From assembly GCA_002786025.1 (NCBI GenBank), contig NHNW01000005.1:620001-684000 (forward strand): a stretch of 64,000 nt of DNA, read 5' to 3'. The notes beneath the pieces were generated by a model. That model saw only the letters and a list, made by a program, of their open reading frames with translations, was not told where the DNA came from and made no database searches. The DNA comes from Zasmidium citrigriseum (Eukaryota > Ascomycota > Dothideomycetes > Mycosphaerellales > Mycosphaerellaceae). Within the stretch, counting starts at the first letter, position 1. Each line of letters opens with the position of its first letter. This document shows positions 20,268 through 31,380 of the stretch, in pieces. Made by a program: the position numbers and the translations under genes.

Positions 20268-21672
20268 TGCCTCTCCTCCCTTAACGCCAGCGATTCCTCC
20301 GTCTTCACGCCCCCTTGCGCCTCCACCGCCCGGGCTTTCCACCTCTTTCCCGTCGTGGAGGCTGTTGACGTGCTGTATCTTGACGGGAGTGCCTTTGCGC
20401 GTTTAGGTCATGTCTTTGTTCGGGCCCAGAGTGATGCGCGCCTTCGCGATGGGATGCAGGGGACAGTGGCGGCAGAGGTGCGTCGTGCACGGAACTATGA
20501 GGGGAATCGTTGAGCCCGGAGTCGAATATGGTGAGTGCGCAGGTGTCTGGCTGGTAAATAGGCGTTTGATCGTGCCGGCGCGCAATGTCACAGGCTCGGG
20601 CGCAGTCGCAGTCGCATGCGCATTCGAGGGCGGCGACCGAGCGCGTCAATATGGTGGGTTTCTTGGTGGTTGTCGGGCCGGTAGAAATCGGTGGTGGTGG
20701 TGGTAGATGTTGTGGGCTCGCAGTGACGAAGTGGAGGAATGCAGCTGTCGTCGTGCTGGAGAGTGCACGCTCCACCGCCGACGGGAGAGCGGCGACCGGC
20801 GACTGGCCGAACCTTGCGTAGCGCACGTGCTAGACCGAGAAGGGATGCGTAGCCGAATCGCCGTGAAAGAAGGCCGATGTCTTGCAGCTGGTGGTCTTTG
20901 TTGCTGGATGATGACTGTCGACCACCGCCAGCCCTATGCAATCCCCAGACCAAAAGACGATGCTGTCAGCAGCGTGGGCGAGCGAACGGATCGAGGAGCT
21001 GCAGCAGGAGGCCGCATGTGCTGCACGTCAGCGCCTCTGCCATCCAATTCCGCATGCATGCAGCCCAGACAGCCGATCCACCAATTCGATGTCGACCATC
21101 TCAACCACATCTTCATCGACTAAGACAGCATTCAAATTTCAAATTGCTCCATCATATGCCTTCATACAGCTTGCTACGATGCTGAATGTGTCCTGGTCGG
21201 GGCATCCTGTGGACGTCTGGCTGTCGCAATGCTTGCTTCTGTCTGCACTACTGATTTTCTGCGGGAGCGCCTTGCAAGTGTTTCGTTGCCGTCTCAAAGG
21301 CATGCCATCTCCAAACGCCACTGCAATGGACCATCACAGTCTGACAAACGCCCACGGCGCGGCGAAACAAGCTCCAGACGCAGCACACGAGGTTCGACCT
21401 CGTGGACAGCATGGTCTCGTCAACGGATGCCATGATTTGCAGCTAGTGACCAGGTACAGTAGCCATCACACCCTCATCAAATCGTCCACGCGCCAACGTC
21501 CCTTATCGCGATATCCGCCGCCGCAGCGAGTACGTAGATTCTAGTGTCACTTGCACTCCATTTTCTATCTTCTCCATCAACTTGCGATGCTTTCTGATCT
21601 TCATGTCGCGAACATGTCGTCCTTGCGTCTCGTGTCGGCGTAGAGCGCAACGCGGGTTCGGCCGAGACAAGG
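20268..21672. other. Divergent promoter region of MED14 and the Atg22-like gene
   Basis: About 1.4 kb between divergently transcribed genes. It holds GC-rich sequence, a short GGT microsatellite near 20691-20705, and overlapping short frames without domains. The longest, a 202-codon plus frame at 20936-21544, has one hydrophobic stretch near residue 115 but no other coding feature. No gene is supported. Confidence 0.4.
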
Positions 21673-23799
21673 ATGGTGCCACGAGGGCAGCCGCTCACGA
21701 GACCCCACGACAATATCTCACCTCACTACAACCTCACCGAGCCATCAAACCGCAGCTACCTCCATCGACATTTCTCCGACCGCGATCAGTCTGGCAGCGA
21801 AGCCGATGACGAGCGCTCGTCCTTCTCCTCATCTCGTTCCTGGGACCGCAGCTACGTGATGGGGCCTGTTGATGGCGAAGATGGAGACATCCCAGAGCCC
21901 TCTTATCCCGGCGAGGACACCAGACCGACTTCGAAACGCGAACTCCTAGGCTTCTACACCTACTCTTTCGCCGCCGAAGTCTTTGTTGTCTGCGGTCTAG
22001 GAGCTTTTATTCCTATTACGCTGGAAGATCTGGCTAGAGCGAGTCCGACTGCAGTACTGGCCAACGACCATTCCATATCATGCAAAGCTCACGGAATTGG
22101 AGATGGCATACCGAATTTCTTCACATTTGGAGAAGACAAGCCCCATGACCGAAAAGGCGCGCAATGCGTCTTTCGAGTTCTTGGCCTGGAGATCAACACG
22201 GCCTCCTTCGCCATGTACACATTCTCCATTAGCGTCCTTCTGCAGGCTTTGGTCGTGGTGACTATGTCTGGAGCAGCAGACCATGGCAAGTACCGGAAGT
22301 CGCTCATGATCGGATTCGCCATCGTGGGAGCTGTTGCTACGATGCTGTTCTTGCCAGTCACGCCTTCGGTCTATCTACTCGGCAGTTTATGGGCCATGAT
22401 TGGAAACGTTTGTTTCGGAGCCAGCTTCGTCTTGCTCAACTCCTTTTTGCCCCTGCTGGTACGGTGGCATCATTCTGTGAGAGAACGAGGAGATGAGATC
22501 GATGAGTTGCAAGATCCAGCGGATGATGAGGTCAGTCTAATTGTTCGCATATCCGAAAGGCTCAGGAATCTCATTATCACTCATCCTTTATCACATTAAA
22601 GCCCCGCCACTGTCTTGACGTCCCTCACTAATAGTCTTCTCCTTCATGATGTGTCGTAGCATGCTGACATGTCATTCTAGCCTCTTAATGATGAGCAATC
22701 AGCTGCAGTCAACCGACCACCCGAGGACACGACTCCACTTCTCCCTACCGATGGTCAGACCTCACCTTACCCACCATCTCCATCAGCCCCTTCCGCCGAG
22801 ATGCAACTCTCCACCAAAATCTCATCCTACGGCGTGGGTATAGGCTACCTAGCTGCCGTCATCGTCCAGATCCTTGCAGTCTTCCTCCTCCAATCAACCG
22901 GAAGCAGCCTCTTCTCCCTCCGACTCGTCCTCTTCGTAATCGGCGGCTGGTGGCTAGCCTTCACAGTCCCAGCAGCCTTCCTCCTGCGCTCCCGCCCAGG
23001 CCCTCCCCTCTCTGCCACCAAAAGCCGCACCTGGATAGGCTACCTCACCTACTCCTGGAAGAACCTAGGCAAAACCATCCTCCGAGCCCGGCGTCTCAAA
23101 GACGTAATCTTCTTCCTCGCAGCCTGGTTCATGATCAGCGACGCCATAGCCACAGTCTCCGGTACCGCCATCCTCTTCGCCAAAACCACCCTCGGCATGC
23201 CCTCGTCCGCCCTGGCTCTCATCAACGTCATCGTTACCATCTCTGGCATTGTGGGAGCCCTCACCTGGTCTAAAGTCTCCCGAGCCATGCAGTGGAAACC
23301 ATCCCAGACTATCTTGACTTGCATCTGCCTTTTCGAACTTATCCCCATCTACGGTCTCCTCGGCTACATCCCCGCCATCCAACGTCTCGGATCATTCGGC
23401 CTCCAACAACCCTGGGAAATGTATCCCCTCGGCGCAGTCTACGGTCTTGTGCTAGGAGGTCTGAGTTCTTACTGCAGAAGTCTTTTCGGCGAGCTCATAC
23501 CCCCGGGGAGTGAGGCTGCTTTCTACGCCCTCTACGCCATCACAGATAAGGGGAGCAGCGTTTTCGGTCCGGCTATTGTGGGCGCTATCACGGATGCTAC
23601 GGGGGATATCCGTCCTGCGTTCTGGTTCCTTGCGGTTTTGATCGGACTTCCTATACCTTTGATGTTTGCGGTTAATGTTGAGAGGGGGAAGCGGGAGGGG
23701 GCTCAGTTGGCGAGGGAGACGGCGCCGCAGGATCTTGATATTGAGGTGCCTGGTGAGGTCTTGGGCGGGGAGGAAGATGAGGATGGGATTCGATCATGA
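21673..23799 (+). CDS. ATG22: Autophagy-related protein 22-like vacuolar transporter, two exons
   Basis: Exon 1 is 21673-22530 and exon 2 is 22681-23799. The 150-base intron begins GTCAGT, has a GCTGAC branch-like site and ends TTCTAG. The joined protein has 658 residues. A soluble acidic N-terminus of about 95 residues leads into [34 protein letters not shown], the start of the Atg22 membrane domain. Roughly ten to twelve hydrophobic segments follow, split by a soluble loop containing the exon junction ([10 protein letters not shown] / PLNDEQ). Later segments include [34 protein letters not shown] and [28 protein letters not shown]. The family exports amino acids from the vacuole after autophagic breakdown and belongs to the major facilitator superfamily. 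The C-terminus is acidic. The paralogue type within the Atg22 family cannot be fixed by eye. Confidence 0.88.
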
Positions 23800-24180
23800 G
23801 GTATTGTATGCTTTATTGCTAGTATTGAAGCGACCTGAGTGGCCCGAATGCGATGAAAATCCCCGATTGTACGCCACCTCCCATCATTGCCCTCGCTAAC
23901 ATCGAAATATATGACTCTCCTGTAGCCCGCAGCCTTGAGTCAAGCGTCCTTCACAGCTCCTTACAGCTGTGGCGGGACAACGAAAAGTCACTGGACCAAA
24001 AAAGAACTCCAAGAATATCAAAGACCGCCGGATGCGGTATTCTTCAAAACAACAAGCTCGAGCCAAGCCCTTGTCACCAGCAGGACGCCTTTGTTGAATC
24101 GCGTTTTCCAAAGCTCGCCGGCCTTGCGCTGCAATGGCACACGACGTTTCGCAGTGGTTGCGTTTTCGGTTGAAGATGAG
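23800..24180. other. Short intergenic region
   Basis: The 3' end of the Atg22-like gene and the promoter of the coiled-coil gene. The coiled-coil reading frame is open back to 23935 but without an ATG before 24181. Confidence 0.4.
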
Positions 24181-25914
24181 ATGAACTTCCTGCAGGCTTC
24201 CGCGTGGTGGCCTTTCAACACAGTCACTTCCCCACAAGAACCTCGACCATCTACTTCAGTGCCAAAGCGTCGGATGCAGAGGCCAGTAAGGGACCATGGG
24301 TCTCGGGCTTCTACTTCAACGCCGGACCGTCGAACTCGGACGCCGTCAAGGGTAGTGAAAAGATCACAGCTAGAACGTCGGCCGATGGCGAAGCCAAATG
24401 CTCGAAGCCCCAAACAAGCAGAGAGACCAAAAAGCGCACCACCTCCTGAAATCGTCGGACCAAAAGTCCTTGATCTGTTCGAAACAATCTTCCAAGCCTT
24501 CTGCGAAATTTCTCGAATGCAAGCCCGCATCAAAGAGCTGAAGAACGACGATGTGGGACTCCAAGGACTGCACGATAAAATGGAGTGCCACATCCTTCGT
24601 ATAAAGGACAAGCAACGTTTGGATGCGACAGAGCGAGTCGAAATTGCGAAAGACCAGATCACCATGCTAGACGACGAGATTGCTCAAGGATCCGCCGAGG
24701 TTGAAGCGCTTCAAAACGACATTGTAGCGGTCAAGAATGGCAGAGATGGCCAGTGGAAGGAGTTTTGCGATCAAGCATACACATACTTCAATAGCTGCTT
24801 GGCCGTGGATTTCGAGGCGGACTGGGCACTGGATGAAGAGACATGTCGGACATTACAGCCGATTGTTGATCAAGAAGTCATGATTGTCCATACTCAGAAT
24901 GAGATTGGAGATATTGAGAGGAAGCAATTTGACGTTAAGCACAATCGGAGGAGGACCGATGCAGCAATTCGAATCAACTCGTCGAACAATGTTCCAAGCC
25001 TCGCAGACAGATTAGTTGCCGTCCGCCGAGAAAAGTATGACAGTGAGTTGGAGCAGTTAAGCATCGAGTTGCAGCAGAAGAAAAATCTTTTGGAGAAGAG
25101 AAAGGAGCTTCACAGCAGAGATCGAGATTGGGCGTGCGATACGATCATTCGAGATCTGCTGGTGCAAGCTGGTCGCGTTGAACGCAATGCCACTGAATCA
25201 GACGCTGAGTTCGACGGATCCTCACCAGGGCGGGAAGATGCTCGCCGTCGTGGTGGGGCTTCCTTCGATGGCCAGGAAAATCCACCGGTTGAGTCAGACA
25301 TCGGCACTGGAGACAACACGAGTCCCCTGTCTTCGTTGGATGCAGAACAACTCCAAGCTAGATACCTAGAACTGGAGGGCCAACTAGACTCACTGCGAGA
25401 GGACTTCAACAACAAGCAAATCCAGTATCGAAACCTCGAGGTTTATCACCTAGTAACATTCACCGACGCCAGCCACGAGACCTTCGAGGCTTTCATGACG
25501 AAGCAACTTCAACGAGAGAGCCGAGAAATTGGGTCTGTAGAACAGGAACTGCTTGCAGTACATCAAAGAATCCTCGAATCCGGGCACGAAGTTCCTGAAC
25601 GATCCCTTCGAAGTGTTCGGAGTGGCGGCATTAGCAAGAGAAGTAACAGCGGCTCGCCTAAAACATCCCACCAGCCCAGACGATCGACAAGGACAGCCAC
25701 CGGCAAATGGAGCATGGGAGTCGACGAGAATGCAAACCGCATGGACCCACCCAGTCAGAGAAGCCTTGCCGACGTGGGGAGTTCTCGATCTAGGACGAGG
25801 AGTGCGACGCCGAGGAGGGATGCGGAGGTGAGGGAGTATTTGGAGAGGAATGCGAGGGAGTATCGTAAGATGCAGGAGAAGCTGAGGAGGGAGAGAGGGG
25901 TTTCGCCGCTTTAG
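24181..25914 (+). CDS. Coiled-coil protein of unknown function
   Basis: A 577-residue frame from the first ATG; the open frame runs further upstream but without an ATG. No known family is recognised. Residues 1-100 are basic and Ser/Pro-rich. A conserved-looking block GPKVLDLFETIFQAFCE starts near residue 95, then long charged helices (about 110-190) predicted as coiled coil. Next is a second block, GQWKEFCDQAYTYFNSCLAVDF, then more coiled coil (about 275-330 and 395-470) around an acidic linker, and a Ser/Arg-rich tail. A partial copy with both blocks lies just downstream at 26528-27186, so this is the intact member of a tandem pair. A structural or cytoskeletal role is only a guess from the coiled coil. 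It is the last intact gene before the RIP block. Confidence 0.75.
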   Translation: MNFLQASAWWPFNTVTSPQEPRPSTSVPKRRMQRPVRDHGSRASTSTPDRRTRTPSRVVKRSQLERRPMAKPNARSPKQAERPKSAPPPEIVGPKVLDLFETIFQAFCEISRMQARIKELKNDDVGLQGLHDKMECHILRIKDKQRLDATERVEIAKDQITMLDDEIAQGSAEVEALQNDIVAVKNGRDGQWKEFCDQAYTYFNSCLAVDFEADWALDEETCRTLQPIVDQEVMIVHTQNEIGDIERKQFDVKHNRRRTDAAIRINSSNNVPSLADRLVAVRREKYDSELEQLSIELQQKKNLLEKRKELHSRDRDWACDTIIRDLLVQAGRVERNATESDAEFDGSSPGREDARRRGGASFDGQENPPVESDIGTGDNTSPLSSLDAEQLQARYLELEGQLDSLREDFNNKQIQYRNLEVYHLVTFTDASHETFEAFMTKQLQRESREIGSVEQELLAVHQRILESGHEVPERSLRSVRSGGISKRSNSGSPKTSHQPRRSTRTATGKWSMGVDENANRMDPPSQRSLADVGSSRSRTRSATPRRDAEVREYLERNAREYRKMQEKLRRERGVSPL

Positions 25915-26527
25915 TGGAGTATCTCGCTCTTGCGCAGTGCGTCCATGCAGCTGGAGAGGATGATAGTCGGAGGTTCTGGTTGATAGTTTTCGAGAAAGAG
26001 GGTGTTGAGATCTGTGCTCAGGGGTCGGAAGACAGAGCTCCAAGGTTCTCATGCGCAGATGCCCTATCTTGAGGTGTTTGGAGGGCTGTGATGGGCATTG
26101 TGTGAAGCTCCATTCTCGACGAGGTATTGCTGTAGAGATTTACGAGTTGGGAAGAGATTCTTCGCTTCTCCATGGCAGCCTTAAGCATAAGGCTTTACAT
26201 TACAAGATGCTTAGTTTCAGCCTTGACATCTAGCTTAGGTCTTGTGTCGGCTTTTCCACGAACACTCAAAGATTCTAACAAGGGCACCAGACTGAGGGTC
26301 GTCTACGCCAAGACCCGCTGTCTTTAATCTTGTTTCCTTTGCGTTAAGGCAGTGCTTGCTTTGTCTCCATACGCAAATGGTAAGGTGTAGACGTAGAGGT
26401 TGGCATTCATTGAGCTTCTGCTATACAAGACAATCCCTACATTACTACAATTCAAAACTGATATAGAATCGCAAAACCGCGGTGTATCTTCACGAAACGT
26501 GCGATAAATTCTGCACGCTCTCCCAGG
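25915..26527. other. Intergenic region between tandem paralogues
   Basis: About 600 bases with no supported gene. Base composition is still ordinary. It would contain the 3' end of the intact coiled-coil gene and the promoter of its broken copy. Confidence 0.4.
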
Positions 26528-27186
26528 ATGTCTCAAGCGCGACCTCAAGCCCAAGCGCAAGCTCGGCAACATCCACCCATTCCCGAGGGGCGAAATGCAA
26601 GGACTGGCATTGGACCGGAAGTTCTCGACCTATTCACCGCTATTTACGATAACTTCCAGACTAGAGCCGCCATCCAGAGCCGGATTGATGTTTGCAAAGA
26701 CGATATCATGAGGACACAAGGCACGCGAGACATCCGCGAGTCTGTCATTCTCCACCAAAGGGGCGATACACGTATGGACTTTGAATATCATGTCGATGGT
26801 ACATAAGCCCCAGGAAGCCCACCCATGGCATGTCTAAGATGTATGCTGACGATTTAAACCTTCCTGCAGTGTACAGGAATAACATCGCAAGACTGTAAGA
26901 CAAGCTGGAGAACACTACCAGGGAATATGAGGCTCTGAAAGAACGAGCGGCGAGAAGTGATTTAGCCAAGGGTCAGCACTGGTGCAGACTTTACGACAAA
27001 GCACATGAATATTTCAATACCTGTCTTGCCGTGGGATTCAATGCTGAGTGGAGTCTGAGGGAATTTCAATGCCAAAATCTACGAGAGATCATGGACATTT
27101 ATCACTGGATTGGACATACTGAAGCCAAAATCCAAAGAGCTGATGCAAAGTGGAAGCTACCTCCTAAATTAGACGCTCCTATATAG
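26528..27186 (+). pseudogene. Truncated, nonsense-mutated tandem copy of the coiled-coil gene
   Basis: Exon 1 (26528-26798) encodes MSQARPQAQA and GPEVLDLFTAIYDNF, matching GPKVLDLFETIFQAF of the upstream gene. A 71-base GT-AG intron (26799-26869) with a TGCTGAC branch-like site leads to exon 2. That exon reads for nine codons, hits TAA at 26896-26898, then stays homologous: REYEALKERA and GQHWCRLYDKAHEYFNTCLAVGFNAEWSL against the same block upstream, without gaps for 33 codons around the stop. The match ends near KLPPKLDAPI and a TAG at 27184. The C-terminal half is missing. TAA could be a RIP product of CAA. The copy abuts the AT-rich block, so truncation and mutation probably came with that block. 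Confidence 0.75.
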
Positions 27187-27780
27187 AAACCTCAATGAAA
27201 GCTTTCAATCAAATCCTAATCAATGTGGGGTGGCTACTAGATTGGGTTTAGCGCGGGTGGTGGAGGTTTCTAAGCGGAGCGTCTAAGGCGGGTAGGTATA
27301 GAGTATACGCTAACAATACTACTAGTAAACGGCTTTTTAATTTTTAATACTATAACTATACGTCGTACTACTATAAAAGCGACTATAGGACCTAGAGATT
27401 TATATAGCGATTCTAAATATCTAAAAATTAAGTTAGAATTTATAGATTTAAGTAAGTTATCTATAGATAAAGTTTACTCTATAGTATACGCCTATATACG
27501 CCTATCTACCTCTCTCCGTTTATTACTTATTAACGAGCCTATAACCCCTACTTAAACGATATAGTAAACGTATATTCTAGACTATCTCTTAGGCCTCTAA
27601 GTATTTACGAGCCTAAAATTCGCTTCCTTTATATCGCTACCTAAGTAGCCTATCCCTCTAAACCCCCTTTCTAACTACTCTAAATACCGCTAGTTACTTC
27701 TAAGTACTTCTATTTACTTCTAGTTACCTATAGGTACCTTCTCTACCTTCTAGCGTATTACCTAGTAACCTTTAATCTAA
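27187..27780. other. Transition into the RIP block
   Basis: Within about 100 bases (27187-27290) composition changes from ordinary sequence with CA and TG to sequence almost free of both dinucleotides and rich in TA. No gene can be read here. The edge marks the border between gene space and mutated repeats. Confidence 0.6.
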
Positions 27781-30700
27781 CCCTTAACCCGCCTCTTAAC
27801 CTACTCCTTAATCTACTTCTTAACCCGTTCCTTATCGCTAAATATAGGTCTAGATCTAGTACTCGAGGCGGTAATAGATAGTAAGAAGGAGCGCGCTAGA
27901 CTAGCGCGCGAGGCTAAGGCTAGTAGAAAGGCGGCTTAAGAAGTAGAGGCCTTACTACTATAGCTAGTAGTATCTAACTCGAGGCTAGACTTCCGCGCTA
28001 GCGATAAGAGTATTAACTTACTATCGTCGAATACCTCTAATACTAATATTAAGTAGTACTTTAATAAGCGTATAAGCGCTATTCTAAAGCTAGAGACCTC
28101 CTTAAAGGCTATCTAATAGCTCTTCTACGATATCTACTAGTTTCCTTAAGCTATTAGTATATATCGAGAGCTAACGATAACTAGGCTAATTAAGTATCTA
28201 CGATTATTATATCTAGATAAGGTGTATACTAAATACGTATATAGTCGCGTAGCTAAAGGTAATACTAACCCTTTCTAATAGGATCCCTAGTCCTTAAAGC
28301 TATTAGAGTATTAAGTTAATATCGTCTACGCCCTAATCTTTAGCCTAAATAACTACCTCGTCGCTACTCGTACTAGTATAGGTAAGAGTCTTCTATTCTA
28401 GAGCTTTAGTATACTAACTAGTATAATAGTTATTTAAATCGTTCCCCTTAATCGACTCGGCTAAGAATAAGCTAAAGATATTAAGCGTACTAATAAGACG
28501 TTAAAGATAGACTTTATTAATACCTACTTTATTAACTTAGAGGTAAAGAAGCTAGATCTAGATATATATAATAAGATTAAGTAGGGTCTATACTAGATAA
28601 TTATACTTAGGCTAGAGTAAGCCGCTATACTAGACTTTAATAAGCTAATCTAGAAGCTATATATCGCTAAGCGTATTGGTTTAATTATTATCGACGAGAT
28701 CTATTTAGTAAAGAAGTAGGGAGATAGCTTCCGTAAGAAGTACGCCTAGCTATCTAAGTTCCGTAAGAAGTATCGTCGCTATACTATTATACTTAGCTAT
28801 ACTACTACCTTATTGCTTAAGACTAAGGAGTATATTCTTTAGAAGGCTAGCTTCCGTAGACGAGGTAATAGTACGTATAAGATAAAGGTAATCCGTAGTA
28901 GTATCGATAGGCCTAATACTACGTATATCCTTAAGAATATTCCCTATAGATTACTAGCTAACTTTAACCCGCTATACTTTATTACTAATAATATAGTTAG
29001 CTAGGTCTAGTAAGAGGAGGATCTATATAGCTCTAGTAATAGTAGTAGTACCTCTAACTAAGTAACGCTAGAGAAGATCTAGAAGGTATTACTCTTTATC
29101 GATAGTCGCTAGTAAGTCGTTAACGCTATCGAGGTTATTCGGAACTAGCTTATCTATAAGACTAAGGATCTTCTAACGGACTAGTAATACTACTAATATA
29201 GTATAGGTAACCGCCTCGACGTTAAGGTTATCGTATCTTTCTATATTAGTACTATCGCCTAGTTTAACTAGGATAAGCGATACTAGGAATACTATAAGTA
29301 CCTAGGCTCTTAGATCTAGATTATAATCGCTACTATATCGTTAAGTACTAGTATTAATATCCTCGATATCGTAATCGTTATCTAGTAGAAGATAGTTATT
29401 ACTAAGGATATTAAGGATACTATATAGCGTCTTAGGCGGGCTAGTTATATCCTCGCCTAGCTTAGCTAGCGTATATATATATTTATCTTCCTACTATACT
29501 ACTTCGACGATAACTTAAAGACTATAAAGGACGTAACCTAAGGCGATACGATAGCTCTATTACTAGCTCTAGCTCTAGCTTAGCGTAAGTTACGCTCTAA
29601 GACTTATATAGCGTCTCGTAGCTAACGTTCTTAATCGTCGTCTATAGCGTTAGCGATACTATATATTAGTAGCTCTCGACCTAGTATACGTTCTATATCT
29701 CGCGGTAGGTCGCCTACTCCTACGACTACCTAGCGCTAGTAGTACGATAAGGCTATCTAGACGCTCTACTTTAAAGATCTAGGAAACTAGGTAAACGACG
29801 AGTAGGATAACGTTAGTAATAAGGAGACTATTAATCCTAAGTACTAGAATAATAAGGAACTAGCCCTCTATAAGAAGATCCCTCTAATCTAGCGCTTACT
29901 CTAGAACGAGTAGATAATATATAGTAGTAAGGGACCTTACTTCTAGAAGGTAATTAACTAGTACCTTTATAAGGAGGATAGTCTATATAAACTAGACTCT
30001 ATCGTCCTTAGTAGCGATAACTACTATAATATCTATAACCCTAAACTCTTTAAGGAACTACTATCGCTACTAGAGAGTAGTATTATACGTAAGCCTAAGG
30101 TACTAACCGCTAGAATACGACTAGTATTTATACTACTATTACTAAAGGAGTAGTATTCGAAGAAGGTAGATAAGCAATTCCCTAATATCTTTAATAGCCG
30201 AGCCTTTATTATACCCTTAGACTTCTTTATACTAGACGACCTACTTTAGGACCTATATAATATTTTCTATAAGTATTAAAAGTTTAATAACTTTAACTTT
30301 ACTTTCGAATATAATATAGAGTACGTACTAAGGGAGATCGAGGTAGCTAAAGTAAAGCGTAGTAAGTAGCTAAATCTAGTACTAATAGGTCTTCGTAAGT
30401 AGTACCTTAAGTAAGATTAAGATACCCTTAATAACCTTATTACTAAGGTAGACGCTATTAGTTTTCGTATATACGAGGAGTACGAGGCTAATATTAAGGA
30501 GTATAACTATAAGAATCGGGAGAAGGCTAAAGCTAAGAAGAAGGCCTACGAGGATACCTATACTACTACTACCCTTAGTAGTACTATACCTACTATCTAG
30601 CTAGTACTACTACTACTACTACTACTAGTATTATAGTAAGACCGCCTTAATAGTATATATAAAGATACGGACTACTTAGCGCTCGAAAACGCTATCCTTA

Positions 30701-31080
30701 AGAATAACCTCTATAAGAAGACTATAGCTAAAGTAGTAGCTTAGACGTACTCTTAGACTAGGGCTAGTATAAAGCGTAAGAGAGAGGAGAAAAGTAAGTA
30801 GCCCGCGAAGAAAGGCTCTACTTCTACTACTACTACTACTACTACTTAACTCTCTTCTAATATATATAGCTTATCCTTCGACTTTAAAGATATTAACCTA
30901 GAAGCTATTTAGCGCTAATATAATACTATCTATTAGAGTATATAGTATATAGTCGATCTAGAGGAAGAGGACTAGGAGGAAGGCGTATATTAGTCTTCTT
31001 ATATAAGGAAGCTTACGCTAAAGGAATAAGAGCGTCGAAGTAGTTATACTAGGTAGAGAGAGTAGAGAGTAGGTTAGATT
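27781..31080 (+). pseudogene. RIP-inactivated RecQ-like (telomere-linked type) helicase
   Basis: One reading frame (phase of 27781) stays protein-like for about 3.3 kb and is broken only by TAA and TAG, the stops RIP makes from CAA, CAG and TGG. Helicase motifs are visible: Walker A-like TSIGKSLLF at 28375-28401, followed by IVPLNRLG; DExH-type IIDEIYLVKK at 28687-28716; motif III-like SYTTT near 28795; LLFIDSR near 29089; IATISLSTSINILDIV at 29326-29373; and motif VI-like RLRRAS at 29428-29445 preceded by TAG where Gln is expected. Upstream LKLLEY fits the RecQ Q-motif region. A long charged C-terminal extension follows. The closest known type is the subtelomeric RecQ helicases of fungi; whether it was a host gene or part of a mobile element is open. 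Confidence 0.7.
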
Positions 31081-31234
31081 AATATATCTAGTATAGATAG
31101 CGTATAGTTTTCTTAGTAATCGTAGAAGTATTTAGGTTCTAATAATAAAGTATATATTTCTTAATTATTCGTTTTAATAGTACTAATAGTATTATTAATA
31201 TAAGGCTAGATCCCTCCTTCTACTATAACTTTCT

Positions 31235-31272
31235 ATTCTTCTATAAAGTAAGAGATACGCTTTATAGAAAAA
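31235..31272. repeat. Short palindrome, family copy a
   Basis: Inverted arms ATTCTTCTATAAAG and CTTTATAGAAAAA around an 11-base centre. Member of a recurring hairpin family in the mutated DNA flanking the large insertions. Confidence 0.5.
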
Positions 31273-31341
31273 CTTAAGGTTTAGATACCTACTAGCGCCT
31301 ATTAATATACTAGGTAGATTAGATAAAGTATAGGAATATTA

Positions 31342-31380
31342 ATTTTTCTATAAAGTAAGAGATATACTTTATAGAAAAAT
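31342..31380. repeat. Short palindrome, family copy b
   Basis: Perfect 16-base arms ATTTTTCTATAAAGTA and TACTTTATAGAAAAAT around a 7-base centre; the cleanest copy of the family. Confidence 0.55.

Noticed and set aside
20268..20342. Upstream extension of MED14 to 20342
   Set aside because: The first codon there is GTG, not ATG; the first ATG in frame is at 20267.
21229..21435. Short frames in the MED14/Atg22 divergent promoter
   Set aside because: No domain, splice structure or codon pattern; overlapping frames on both strands.
23935..24180. Upstream extension of the coiled-coil gene to 23935
   Set aside because: The frame is open but begins with TTG and has no ATG before 24181.
30600..30850. 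TAC/ACT triplet runs as a microsatellite feature
   Set aside because: They fall inside the helicase frame as low-complexity coding sequence and are short.
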